NCBI GenBank assembly: GCA_037903475.1
Contig: JBAJFG010000196.1
Span: 62,001-126,000 of the forward strand
Direction: 5' to 3'
From: Ancylostoma caninum
Taxonomy: Eukaryota > Nematoda > Chromadorea > Rhabditida > Ancylostomatidae
DNA length: 64,000 bases
In this document: in pieces, positions 12,425 to 22,700 of the stretch
Numbering within the stretch: position 1 is the first letter of the stretch
How the letters are laid out: each line of letters starts with the position of its first letter
Program-made: the position numbers and the translations under genes
Notes under the pieces: model-generated
What the model was told of the DNA's origin: nothing
Database searches by the model: none
Seen by the model: the letters and a program-made list of their open reading frames with translations, nothing else

Positions 12425-12545
12425 CTCACAGTACCCCTGCCGTAAGCCTACGAAAACGGGGTTACGGTACAAAATAGATAGGATGTATTCGCGTTCAGCA
12501 CTTCAAATCACCCCCCTGTATGAAGTTTCGGTGAAATTTTTTTTG
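12425..12545. repeat. Dispersed repeat, copy 1
   Basis: This segment contains GGGGTTACGGTACAAAATAG, then CAGCAC...AAATCACCCCCC. The same order appears at 46030-46140 (GGGGTTATTGTACGAAATGG, then CAGCACCTAAAATCACCCCC). It is a diverged interspersed repeat of unknown class. Confidence 0.55.
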
Positions 12546-12849
12546 AAAATTTTGGAGCCCCATCATGGAGTAGTGAATTGTTGGCACATGTTACAAAAGC
12601 CGTCAAGGAAAAACAAGCACTTCGCTAGGATGTACATTCCTATAGATCAGGAGGGAAGGATCTCCGCGACGCTTGTGCTCCCCACGTCATTATCTCTAAC
12701 AAGAAGATCACTGATTAACATGTTAGACATAACTGTGTATTACGGTCGAACGTTGTCTTCAGTCATCTCTAACATGTCGACCCATGATCTGCTTGCTGGA
12801 GATAACGACGTGGAGGATTCTAAGCGTCGCGGAGATCCTTCCCTACTCA

Positions 12850-13087
12850 TCTACAGGACTGTAGTTCCTCGTGCGGCTTGTTCACCAGACTGTGTCCCGT
12901 CAGAATACCATTTGTTTCGGTCGATGTCCCACGTGTTTTCCAAGCAGCGCTGCCAATCTTTCGAAGATGTCGAAAATGGGTGAAGGAATAGATCGAGTCG
13001 AAGGGCGAGGCTTTCTACCGCTGCGGCATCCGTCCCCAGAAAGATCGGAAAAGGTTATAGCCAACGCTGGCCAGTACTTTGGTTGAT
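12850..13087 (+). pseudogene. Mariner transposase C-terminus, decayed
   Basis: This is the C-terminal signature of a mariner (DD34D) transposase. SPDCVPSEYHLFRSM corresponds to the conserved SPDLAPSDYHLFRS block that supplies the third catalytic Asp. It is followed by QSFEDVEN, then in a shifted frame by ESKGEAFYRCGIR, and in another frame by EKVIANAGQYF before a stop near 13086. At least two frameshifts are present, and the third-Asp position reads Glu in the S-E-Y-H block. No terminal inverted repeats were located nearby, so the ends are lost. The open frame upstream (from 12354) shows no recognisable transposase N-terminus. Confidence 0.8.
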
Positions 13088-13358
13088 GTATCTGCTTTGT
13101 TTCTTCCTCAATAATGACTCAATTTTGCTTTAAAAAAGGGCGGAAACTTTTCCACACATCCAATATTCATATTATGTACTATTACACATGATTAAACATG
13201 CAGTATTTTTGAGGATTCTCAGGAAATTTGTTCAGTTAGACTGCTATGTAAGCGACTCCATCCAGGATGCCGTTATCCTGGTCTAGCCGATAGTGGTCGC
13301 AGGGACGTATTAAGTAGTGCACCCCAAACACTACGGGACCAGCCCTTTAACTCAGGAT

Positions 13359-13427
13359 CTCCAGCGGACTCGAACCAGTGACCACACTACTGATAGACGG
13401 GCATCCAACCGACTAATCTATCCGGGC
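13359..13427 (-). repeat. tRNA-like sequence (tRNA-derived SINE or pseudogene), copy 1
   Basis: On the minus strand, GGATAGATTAGTCGGTTGGA resembles a tRNA A box and D arm. It is followed at normal spacing by GGTTCGAGTCC, a perfect consensus B box. The stems are degenerate and no acceptor stem closes, so it is not a functional tRNA. Internal pol III promoters of this kind head tRNA-derived SINEs. Confidence 0.55.
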
Positions 13428-13495
13428 ATGTTTTTGTCGCTTGCAGAGTTTCTTTTTGTGAAGCATCTGGAAGTGCAAAAACGGTGCAATGCGGT

Positions 13496-13556
13496 GTGCT
13501 CGATCTCTTGACCATGAAATTGACAGGCGAGAGCTCTGCCACCTGAGCTATGGATA
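13496..13556 (-). repeat. tRNA-like sequence, copy 2
   Basis: On the minus strand, CATAGCTCAGGTGGCAGAGC is an excellent tRNA D-arm/A-box match. It is followed by CGCCTGTCA, which resembles an Asp-type anticodon loop. The B-box region (GGTCAAGAGATCGAG) is degenerate. It has the same orientation as copy 1 and lies about 70 bp from it. Confidence 0.5.
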
Positions 13557-13559
13557 TTT

Positions 13560-14265
13560 AGTGCTAGGAAATTTGTGGAAAGCTCTCGAAATTCCGAAGT
13601 TCCTAACAAATTCGCTCTGTTGACTAAGTTCATAATGGGATGCAAAGAGAAGTAGCCTCAGGCTATTCTGAACAGCTCATCTGCTTTTTATAAGTGTGTG
13701 TCGGACTGAATTTTCAAACTGAGCGAAATGTAGCACTCCAGGCAAGGAAAGAATTTGCAGGAAACAGCCTCTTGCATCTGGTTATCTATGCGTCTATCGC
13801 TTCTCACCAACATCTTTCTGCTGCACTCCTTCCGGAACTTCTCCCTGGATTGTCAAAAAATATATATAACTAGATGGTTGAACACCTAGATAAAAGATTT
13901 GTCTCGTGAAGCCTTCAACTTCGAGAGGGGCCCGGCACGCTTCACGATTGGCGGATTGCATAGATTGCCCAATGGAAAGGCTCGACCACGCCATTCTTCC
14001 ACGATACAATGCTTGACGCCCTAGTATTTGTCGCACCTTCAGGATCTCCTGTTTTTTTTCCTTAAACATCAACACATTTTATAAAAATGAGAGAAATTGT
14101 CGTAGAACCGAGAAAATGAAATAGAGAACGCTCCTCACTGCTTTTTTAGTCTTCTCCCAGGGATCCACTGACATTACCTATTTTTCCGCTTTTGCCTAGA
14201 ATGGACAACCACCTCCGAATAAGCAGACTCACTTGTTTAGATGGGTTATAACAAGAATCAAGTGG
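13560..14265. other. No gene recognised
   Basis: Short frames only, with no repeat structure noted. Confidence 0.45.
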
Positions 14266-14273
14266 ATCAGAAG
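14266..14273. repeat. Target-site duplication (left) of the 14.3-15.6 kb element
   Basis: ATCAGAAG, identical to 15642-15649. Confidence 0.92.
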
Positions 14274-15641
14274 CAGGGATGAGCGGAATTCCGATTTCCG
14301 ACTTCTGAAACTTCCGACATTTCGGTGTTTTTTGGGCTTCGGACTTCCGAAAGATCGCAAAAAAAGCCGGAAGTTTTGGAAAGTGACCAAGCTAGATTTT
14401 GTCATACATATGAGTTTAGAGTTTTTCAGCAGGTAACCGACGTCTGCCCTAAGCGGCAGTAATACATATACCCGAAGTGACGCTTACTCTCAACTTTCTG
14501 TTTTCTTGCACGCACTGTCGTCGGCGTATCACACGAATGTAGCAAGACAACATTTTTTAGGCATACCTTCCAGTGGCGGACGCAGAAAGTGGGCGGGAGG
14601 GGGGGCGTGGGAAGAAAAGTGGGGTCTCCGCCGTTTTGGGGACCCAGACGGAAAATAAAATTAATAATAATATTAATTATAATAATAAACAATAAATAAA
14701 AAATATATTAAAAATAATAATAAAAATAAACAATTAAAAATAAACTAACACAAGATTTTTATTTGTATTGTAAAGTAATTTCGAAAATTTGGCGACCCAT
14801 TCTCGGGGGGGGGGGGGGGGGCGCGTCCGCCACTGATAACTTCCAGTATTCTTTTTTTCTCTCAAAGAGTGAAATTCTCGAGGTTGCGTTGTGCTGGCTG
14901 CGGTTTTGCTACTCATATTTTGTACCAAACATATTTCCGGAGTCCAACGCTGTATATGAGCATGTGAAGAAATCACAATGTTCGAAAGTGAGTTATAGGT
15001 ACAAGAGATGGCTGCTCAACATTGGGTATTTGGTGAAATGGGCAATGAAAAATATAAAATTGTCCACCCCCCCTTACTATGCGCGTATTATCTACTGGCT
15101 AAATAATATAGCATTGTTCCAGAAGCAACACTTAGTTCTTTCAAATCACAGAGTCGCACAGGGCACTGCGCAGAAGATGTAGGAACTCTTCCGGATGAAT
15201 TGATAGGAGAAACTACCTGGTGGTGGGGGGAGGACTGAAACGAAGATTGTGCTAATAATACTCTCTATACATCCTTCACTATAAGCTGTGACTCAGATGG
15301 CTTCTACACTATTCCAAAAAGCTTTCGTCTCAATTTTTGAGTTCTCTTTGTCTGGCCAGGGTTTACTACTACTCATTCTCTATTTATTCATAGGTGACTT
15401 ATGTTTTTTGTTTTCCAATTCTTTAGCAACACCATTTATGAGCACAATAAGATAAAGCTTCTCAAATGAGCACTCGTTAATCTAACAGTACACCTGTGGC
15501 CCCCCTTCCATTCAAGTCTTCGTAGGTACACGCGTTGGCTACTCTCTACTTCCGACTTCCGACTTCCGGCACTTCCTATATTCCGATGTTTTTGGGGCCT
15601 CCGACTTCCGAGTTCCGAAATTTTGAATCCGCTCATCCCTG
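14274..15641. mobile_element. Non-autonomous hAT element (CAGGGATGAGCGGA ends)
   Basis: The element is 1,368 bp long. Its terminal inverted repeats CAGGGATGAGCGGA...TCCGCTCATCCCTG match the canonical CAGGGATG-type hAT terminus, and it is flanked by a perfect 8-bp duplication ATCAGAAG. Just inside each end are clustered ATTCCGA/TTCCGACTTCCGA units in opposite orientation, plausible transposase-binding sites. The interior has no transposase frame. A smaller hAT-type MITE (14571-14835) is nested inside, so at least two rounds of hAT activity occurred at this locus. This is one of the best-defined elements in the window. Confidence 0.92.
14571..14835. mobile_element. Nested hAT-type MITE (CAGTGGCGGACGC ends)
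   Basis: A 265-bp element with inverted ends CAGTGGCGGACGC...GCGTCCGCCACTG and a near-perfect 8-bp duplication (ATACCTTC at 14563-14570, ATAACTTC at 14836-14843). The interior is A/T-rich (AATAAAATTAATAATAA-like) and bordered by G-runs, including a run of about 16 G near 14806-14821. It is the most complete member of a family with truncated relatives at 41634, 48884, 50195 and perhaps 19873. Confidence 0.88.
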
Positions 15642-15649
15642 ATCAGAAG
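15642..15649. repeat. Target-site duplication (right)
   Basis: ATCAGAAG, identical to 14266-14273. Confidence 0.92.
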
Positions 15650-17039
15650 TCGTCTGAAACGGGGGTATGAAAAATGTGGACGCATAGACAGAGGGCCACT
15701 TTGCACGTGCTGTACGGCATCCGAGTGGGTCTCGACAAATGAACTTCCTATAGTTAACATTAAAACATTAGTTCCTCAACAAAGTTGCAATTTCTACGTG
15801 TCTTCTAAGAGTTCATTACACTATCGATCAGCCTTCCTTCGTCATCTCAAACTCTTTGGTACAGCTCTGTGCAAGAGAGATCAATTCTCCCTGAGAATAT
15901 TCCCCGACGTTCTCTTAAATTGCCATTTCCTGCGCTAGCTGCCCGGAAAAATGTGGGCGTTGAGATTCAATCCGTCTTCTGCGAAGGATAGGCTCAAAGG
16001 ACTGCCTTTCCACAGACGACCTCCAGAATTCATACTATAGCCTTGTTCCTACGGGGTGCACTTTCTATGCTTTTTAGATGTCTGTAGCCTGACTACATTA
16101 TATTTGAGACGAATACGATTGAAGCGACATTCACCTCTGTTTCGTCATAAAAAAGCCCTTTAGAAACTAAGCTTAGTGCTGTTAGAGAGAAGTAAAACTG
16201 TGTCTTTTAAGTAGAACTTTGCACTACTATGTCCATTTCTATCTTCTTTCTATGAGACCGACAACTATAGAAATCGGAGAAAACCTGAATTTCCCTGAGA
16301 TTCCCATTTTAGACTAACAGTCGCTCTGCTACGGAAACTTCAAGCTGGTGCATACTCAGTTGCTCTATTCATTATCGCTGTAACAATCCAAATTATGGTG
16401 CTCTAGTCTGCATAGGTAAAATTCGATTTTGAGGGCGTGGTGAAGAAATGCGAAATTATGCGTCAGAGAGAGTATGTTCTTTGAAAATTTCATTGGAGCA
16501 GCTATTGATTCTCGGGCTTCTTGCAAGATTTGTGAACATCCCGAAGGTGCACCTTTAACGGATTTGGGAGGGCGCTTGTGCGTAGCAACTTTCAATGGAA
16601 GAGAAATTAAGGCGAGGGGGCGAGAAGCATGCATCTGTGACCAGCAGTTGAGCAACCTATGGTACACTTCTTGCGACCGCACGCGCAACACGCAACAAGC
16701 CTAAGTCAAATCAATCTCTTGGTGAAAGCCGAGATGGCGAGAAGGTGGGATTTTGTGGAGTCTTCGCCTGAGGAGAATCCGAGCCCTGATTCCGGGTTGG
16801 TCATGATGATGGAGATGAGCACATTTCATATTAGATGCGTTTGTGCATCAGTCGCACGTCTCACGCATGCAATGGAATTTTCGTGAGAGAACTTTGCAAA
16901 CGAGTTTCAATGATTAGCACGTCACAGTAGGTTTTTTCACGCACACACTTCGCGCACAAGTCATGAAATCAATGAGTTCCTCAACGCACCTTATCTTGCG
17001 CAAGCGAACTTTGTACAGTGGTGTTACACGCCCGGTGCG
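15650..17039. other. No gene recognised
   Basis: Short frames only. From about 16840 there are scattered CGCAC/GCGCG-rich words related to the repeat at 17040-17155. Confidence 0.45.
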
Positions 17040-17155
17040 AATGCCGCACTACGCCACGAACGCGTGCATCTATGCTGCATCAGCGATGCGACTGGCCCTA
17101 TTCTTCATGATGTAACCGCACGCGCGTCAAACGCACAAATCTAGAACAATTTTCC
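17040..17155. repeat. GC-rich dispersed repeat, copy 1
   Basis: AACGCGTGCATC, GCTGCATCAGCGATGCGACT and ACGCGCGTCAAACGC...AATTTTCCCTAT align in order with 55880-56000. Related words occur at 50320-50430 and 50705-50862. The family looks like a MITE whose ends contain ACGC(A/G)CGTCAAACGC. Confidence 0.6.
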
Positions 17156-17240
17156 CTATATTCGTGCATTTTTTCAATTGCATCGGGTTTTCGTGTAACC
17201 TCCTCACTTTCCCAGTGATGCTAGTGCATAACACCATCCT

Positions 17241-17714
17241 CATTAAAGGCAGCAGGAGCTGAAGTTCTCGACTCTGAGCTGAGCTGCAGGTGGTGAAGTA
17301 CAGACTCAGCACATCATAAATGTGAAGCGAACACAGACAATTATGGCTTACCCGCAGAGAAAATGGAACATTCGTCGCGAACACGCCTGGCCGTGTTCGC
17401 GCGGACGAGTTTTCCCCGGCGCAAAAGCCATTGCGGTGCGTGGTTTGGCGCAAAGGGAAAACGAAATGCATTCAATTCACAGAGTTTCATGGCGGGACTC
17501 GGCCAAAACCACGCGCCGCGATGGCTTTCGCGCCGGGGAAAACTCGTCCGCGCGCGAACACGGCCAGGCGTGTTCGTGACGAATGCTCCATTTTCTCTGC
17601 AGGTAAGCCATCATTGTCTGTGTTCGTTTCACATTTATGATGTGCTGAGTCTGTTCTTCATCACTGGCAGCGCTCAGCTCAGAGTCGACAATTTCAGCTC
17701 CTGCTGCCTTTAAT
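17241..17714. mobile_element. 474-bp near-perfect palindrome (foldback MITE)
   Basis: The left arm, about 17241-17450, is the reverse complement of about 17501-17714. Both contain AAAGGCAGCAGGAGCTGAA at the outside and GCGCGGACGAGTTTTCCCC near the centre. A loop of about 50 bp separates them. The arms are long, GC-rich and only mildly diverged, so the transcript or single strand would fold into a stem of about 200 bp. Open frames on both strands here (for example 17363-17713) mirror each other and are not genes. No target duplication could be assigned. Confidence 0.85.
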
Positions 17715-19243
17715 GGTTTTGGATGAATTCGCCTTTCTTCAGTGTGATAGTGGTCCTGCGGGTAGTGGTTGCCTCGCCATCTTACCTCCGTACTGTCGGA
17801 ATTTCAGAATTAAAGTAGTCAAAAATTGGTGGTAAATAGAAAGAAGCTAAAGCTTTTCAGGTTCCTCTCCATTTTACGAAATAATTCTAAAAAACTCGTT
17901 GATAAGACCTAAGGATGAGGGAGGAGTGGAAGGGGGGGGGGGGGTAAGCAAGCGATGGTGGCTTCACCGACAGGCCGTCAGATGTTTTTCTAGCAGCGTT
18001 CTCGTACTCGAGTAACATCTCAGAATCTGCACTTCTCAAGCGGTTGTTTTTCCAAATTTTGTAGGCGAGCGAAAGTTTCCACATGTGCTTTAGTGCTCTA
18101 TTCATTGCTCCGCTTCGTAAAGAGCTTCTGAGAGCTGTTTCATTGGAATTATTGCTGCGGGAGAGTAGCTTTGTGTTGTCATGCGCTGGAACATGGCTGG
18201 TTTTGCAATAACATGACGCGAATTTTGAATGAGTTCGCATTCATCTTATTGGAAAGCTCTGGCTGAGTCTGTGCAAGCGTCATTTCCAGGAACAGAAGGT
18301 TGCTTGAAAAGGATGGAGAAATAATTCAACACCTTTTTAATCACACAAATTCTCATCCTCCCCACTGCTCTACTAGTTCTCAGTCTTAACCGTCTTCGCC
18401 ATTGCGGAAGTCTCGCATGCTTCTTCATTTTGATGGGGGCAGATCCCTCCTGGAGGGCGTTGTGCCCAAGGCGTACTACCTCCAACGACGCTGAAAAAGT
18501 AGTCGTCTGAATTAATTGTTCTCCATTCATGGTCTTAACTATAATAGAAAGGGCTTGCGAGGGAAACTAATTTTCTCGTTCTTTTAATCGATGCATGCGC
18601 CTCAGTGAACGCGAAGCGAACATAGGGGATTGCCCTGTCATTTGAACACAGACCTTTCAGATGGCCATTCTGTATTCACGGGTGAAAGCTCTATTCTATA
18701 GTTGTTGCGGAAGTATAAATTAGGATAGATTTTCCAAAGACCCTCATGGAATACCCTTGAGGACCTCACCATGACGATAAAGGTGGATGTGCTGATGCTC
18801 CACTGTTCCTCGCGGAGATGCATAAGTATTTCCTGGTCTAACTACTGGCTGTGAGAGGAGCCTCGAAGAATCACCTCGTGTTGCCTCGCAAACGGTAGCT
18901 GGTGGTCCACAAATCCCACCCGTGTGGGACGAATGTAGAGTTTGTTTGCTGCCCATAACACCGCTCTTTTCTTGGCTTTTTGTGTACGTTGGAGTATCTG
19001 AAATTTATGGAGGCATTTTAGATGATGCTATAAATCTTTAAGTATCTTTGCAGATTTCATGAGTTTTGGAGGAAGACAGCACAAGTTAAGAACTTCCACT
19101 TTTCTGTAGGACTCAGTGAGAATCATCACGGCATCACAACTGTGAAAGAAAGGCAAGAAATCATTGCCCTCGCTGCGAAGATATCCGAAAATCAGATGTG
19201 TGCGAGAATGAATGAAGTGTACGCATGACGGGTACTATGTATT
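17715..19243. other. No gene recognised
   Basis: A run of G near 17932-17944 and short frames only. Confidence 0.45.
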
Positions 19244-19325
19244 ATAATACAGTGCATTCAATGTGCACTGATGATTCCGCAGTGGCTGTGGAATCATCAG
19301 TGCACATTGAATGCATTGTATTATG
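19244..19325. repeat. 82-bp hairpin
   Basis: About 36-bp arms (TGCATTCAATGTGCACTGAT on the left, with its inverse on the right) around a loop of about 10 bp, with a single mismatch. It is probably a small MITE or a foldback relic. Confidence 0.85.
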
Positions 19326-19872
19326 TAATACACTGGGTTTGTCTAGGCAATAACTCGTCAGTCGTCCGCCCGTGATAGCTATTTCTTCTGCAATATCTTC
19401 GCAGGTGGGCGATGGGTTATTGCCGTTTTTTCACGGCTGTGGTGCTCCAACAGCTACTTTTCCGATGAAGTTAACATATGAAGTAAAAATTTCCATGGAG
19501 GCTGCCTCCAATGTGCCCTGGCTTGTCTTCAATGTGAAACTGTTGTTAACCTGTTAACATGTCATTACGTTCCACCCTTTTGCTGCCTTTTACTGTTTGA
19601 TAGATATTCTGACATTGATTTTTGTGATCGATAAGAACCACAGTTGTTTTAAATATTACGTATGATGGTCGTTAACAAATCTATGGCTCGGGTATAAATA
19701 AATTTCCAAAAATGAAGGCCTGTTTTTCAACGTTTCGGGATAGTTTCCACTACAGTTACATTTAACGGGGGGAGGGGCTTCGTTTTGGGTGCGAACCAAC
19801 GAAAACCTCGAGCTGGGGTCTGGGACGGTCCTGCGCATCCTACGGTGGAAGACACAGAATGTGGGCGTTAGG
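19326..19872. other. No gene recognised
   Basis: No domain-bearing frame or repeat seen. Confidence 0.45.
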
Positions 19873-19995
19873 GCGGGGGGGGGGGCGTGGGAGAAAGGTG
19901 TCGTGTTCGCCACTTTGAGGCTGCGGATGGGCCACAAAACTAATAAAATATCAATAATAGTTAATAAAATTGTTTTTGAAGACAATAATGAAAAT
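19873..19995. repeat. Possible diverged fragment of the CAGTGGCGGACGC MITE family
   Basis: A G-run, then GTGGGAGAAAGGTG, then GCGGATGGGCCACAAAACTA and an ATAAAATATCAATAATAG-like A/T stretch. This repeats the order of words seen inside 14571-14835 and 41634-41877. The ends are missing. Confidence 0.4.
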
Positions 19996-22048
19996 AGATA
20001 ATTAAGATAAGTATAAGCGAAGTGATGATGCTGAAGTTTCCTTGTGTGCCACACAGGTTTTTATGAGGGCGTGTTTTATTTTAGGCCTATGTAACGTTCG
20101 GACTTAACGACGTCTTCGGAGGTCTGAAAGTGGTTTGAGTTCATGGGTCACACTACACACCACCAAAGTCCTCCTGGCACCTGCTGATTCAACTCATCCA
20201 CACACAACATTGAATATCCAGTCAATGGACGAACTCTCCACGTGTGCCGCTTCAAGCTGCGCGGATGCTATTGCAACTGCTGATGGTCAGTGGATGACAA
20301 GTGAATGCTGTATGCCGCAGCCTTGGTCTTATAAGATCTAAGGAGGAAAGACACAGGAAGCTTCAGTATCATCACAGTGAAAATGCCCATGTTTATGACC
20401 AGAAAACATTGTATATGCAAAGTTTTTATTTATTTTATGAAGTGATTTTGAACCCCGCGCGTTCACCACTGGTACCCAGTATTTTCCTTGTATGTGATGA
20501 CTGCGTGAGTTCTGTTGTTCTTCTTTTCATTGGACTCTGCCTGAGTTCCTCTTCGTCTCGAATAGGCCACACTAATTGATGCCCAGAAGCTGCCGAGCAA
20601 TTACACAAACACGGGTTTTCCTTAGGAGCGCAAAGGAAGAGTCCTACACTCTCGTAGTTCGACGTACCAGACTTCTAATAGGGAACCCACAAGTCGTACA
20701 CAGCAAATCAACAAGAAAGCGCCATTTCTCGTCCTCAGATCCTTCAGTGGGAGTAGGTCCAGAATGTTGGGAGACGCTTAGAGACGTTCATCTTCGCGCG
20801 TTCAGGAATGCTACGTGTCTTTGGTTAATGGCGGTCAGGAAGAGCTCACGCAAAAACTGAGCTTTGGAGGCGTGGCTTCTTGAATACATAAACGGCATGG
20901 AATGGACTGCGATAGGGCGGGGTCGCGTTGCCGTCGAGGAGCACTGCTGCAGCTAGTCATTACGCACCGCCTACATACTTGTTTCATTTATAGCCATACA
21001 TATTGCACATTAGGTCAAGAATGTGTGAATTATTAGGAAGGCTGTAGCAGCAGCTCGGAATTAGTTCTTGCTCCTTTTTTTGCTGGAGCGTTACGCCATT
21101 TGCTTTCACTGAGAAGGAAACCCTTCTCAGCATCCTCCTCGTTGGATCCCTATCCTTCTTTGAGAAATACTGCAATGGATTCAGAAGCTTCTTTCCCTTT
21201 CTTTCTCAGGTTTTCCGTCTCTCTATGCTTTCTATTTATTCTTAAATAGATACAGCACCGCCGCTAACTTTTGCGAAAAAAAAACCGGGTGGCGACGGAT
21301 TAATCGTTAACAAACCGTCGCGGTACTGTAACTCCTTTTATAATGAAGCTTTTCTAAATCTGAGCACATTTTCAGATTCCCCATTGAAATTGGAATTGAA
21401 CAGTATGTAAATATCGAACTTTGGCTTCAAAATATTTATTTTTTCAAAAATTTGAAAATTTTTAAAAATTTCAGCAATGAGGTTAAAATCTGGAAAAACG
21501 TTGAAAACCGAGAATTTTTGAGGAATGAGTGCTGTCGAGCGCGATTGGGTTTCGCTCAATATCGGCTTTGTTTCGAATGACGTGTCACGTGTTTGATCAT
21601 GTGCTGTTTTAACAAATCTCCGAAATTTGCTGTTTCATGTGTATTGGCTACAGGAATTTAGATATTGATGAGCTACTTCTCAGCTATCGATGCCAGGAAG
21701 TTCTCAGCAGGAATTCCCCAGAAAGGCAACCGGATTTTCGAAATCGAAACGTTCTGGGAGTACCTGCTGTATAATCCAGTAATACGAAGTCGTTAAACAC
21801 GCGTTTTAGGCTGACATTTCGAAGGCAGCCTGGCAGTGGTCTTATTCATCCATCAAAGTGGCCGCACAAATGCGCTCTCAGTTAGACAGGCCATAAGCAA
21901 GAACTTGACTGTCGTCGTTTTTGCAGCGGACTATAGTCTGTGGGATGATTAGTTCTGCTAACCATCGTTGATTTGTTTGGCCGAAGCCATAACTCATGGG
22001 AATTTTTACTTCTGAGATGAGTTAACTTCTGTAACTTTCTCTCATCTT
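19996..22048. other. No gene recognised
   Basis: Short frames on both strands only. Nothing supports a gene or a defined repeat. Confidence 0.45.
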
Positions 22049-22113
22049 CGAATTTATTCAACCACTTGAATATTCGAAATATTCGAAATTCGAACGGTCG
22101 AATAAATACACAA
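22049..22113. repeat. Solo terminus of the TTCGAA-type hAT-like family
   Basis: TTGAATATTCGAAATATTCG, then AATTCGAACGG and ACACAAGTATA match the right end of the element at 8017-9907. No left end was found, so it is a truncated copy. Confidence 0.65.
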
Positions 22114-22605
22114 GTATAATATCAATGCCTAGGTCTAGAGACGAACGCATTTGTTAGAGTTGTTGTCAGAGCTAATTGTCGGCAAAAACTCACCTTCACT
22201 TGTCCTTTTAAAAAGCAGGAATTAATTTTCTGGTAGTCCATCTGCTGTCGTCCTTGTCGACGTACTCCCCTACTGCTCGCTGATGAAGTACACGCCATGA
22301 ATGACTGGGGGTGATTACCCTTACCAGCCGACAGAGTCGAGGGGATTCCGTCGTGACTGAGTCGCACTAAGACAATTCTACTTCTATTCTTCTCGTTCGC
22401 CTTCTCTTGAAAAGGTTAGCATTAGATTGAGGTTGTCAAGGTTGAATGCAAACACGGCGTGAGTGACACGTGGATACTGGTTCCTTAGTTTGAAAGAATT
22501 ATTGAACATCTATCATCCATTTACATCTCGTTGCGTTAAAATGCCACACATGAATTACTATTTCCGGATTTCGTGGTGTGTGTCACAAAATACTAGGTGG
22601 GGGAT
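22114..22605. other. No gene recognised
   Basis: Only short frames and no repeat structure. Confidence 0.4.
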
Positions 22606-22700
22606 AATCGTTTATTTATTTATTTATTTATTTATTTATTGTCTACACTCGAGGTGCACCAAAAACATAAAACTTCAGGGTTAGTAACAGTAACATATTC
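22606..22700 (-). repeat. LINE/SINE 3' end with (TAAA)n tail, minus orientation
   Basis: About seven TTTA units are followed by GTCTACACTCGAGGTGCACC. Read on the minus strand this is GGTGCACCTCGAGTGTAGAC plus a (TAAA)n tail. Similar ends occur at 32805, 40620-40697 (plus) and 48112-48215. Simple-repeat tails of this sort are typical of CR1-type LINEs and the SINEs that share their ends. Confidence 0.6.

Noticed and set aside
12354..12849. N-terminal part of a 209-codon plus-strand frame
   Set aside because: Only the last part matches mariner transposase. The upstream section includes a dispersed repeat and shows no helix-turn-helix or catalytic block.
17363..17713. 116-codon plus-strand frame
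   Set aside because: Mirror product of the palindrome; the same residues recur in overlapping frames.
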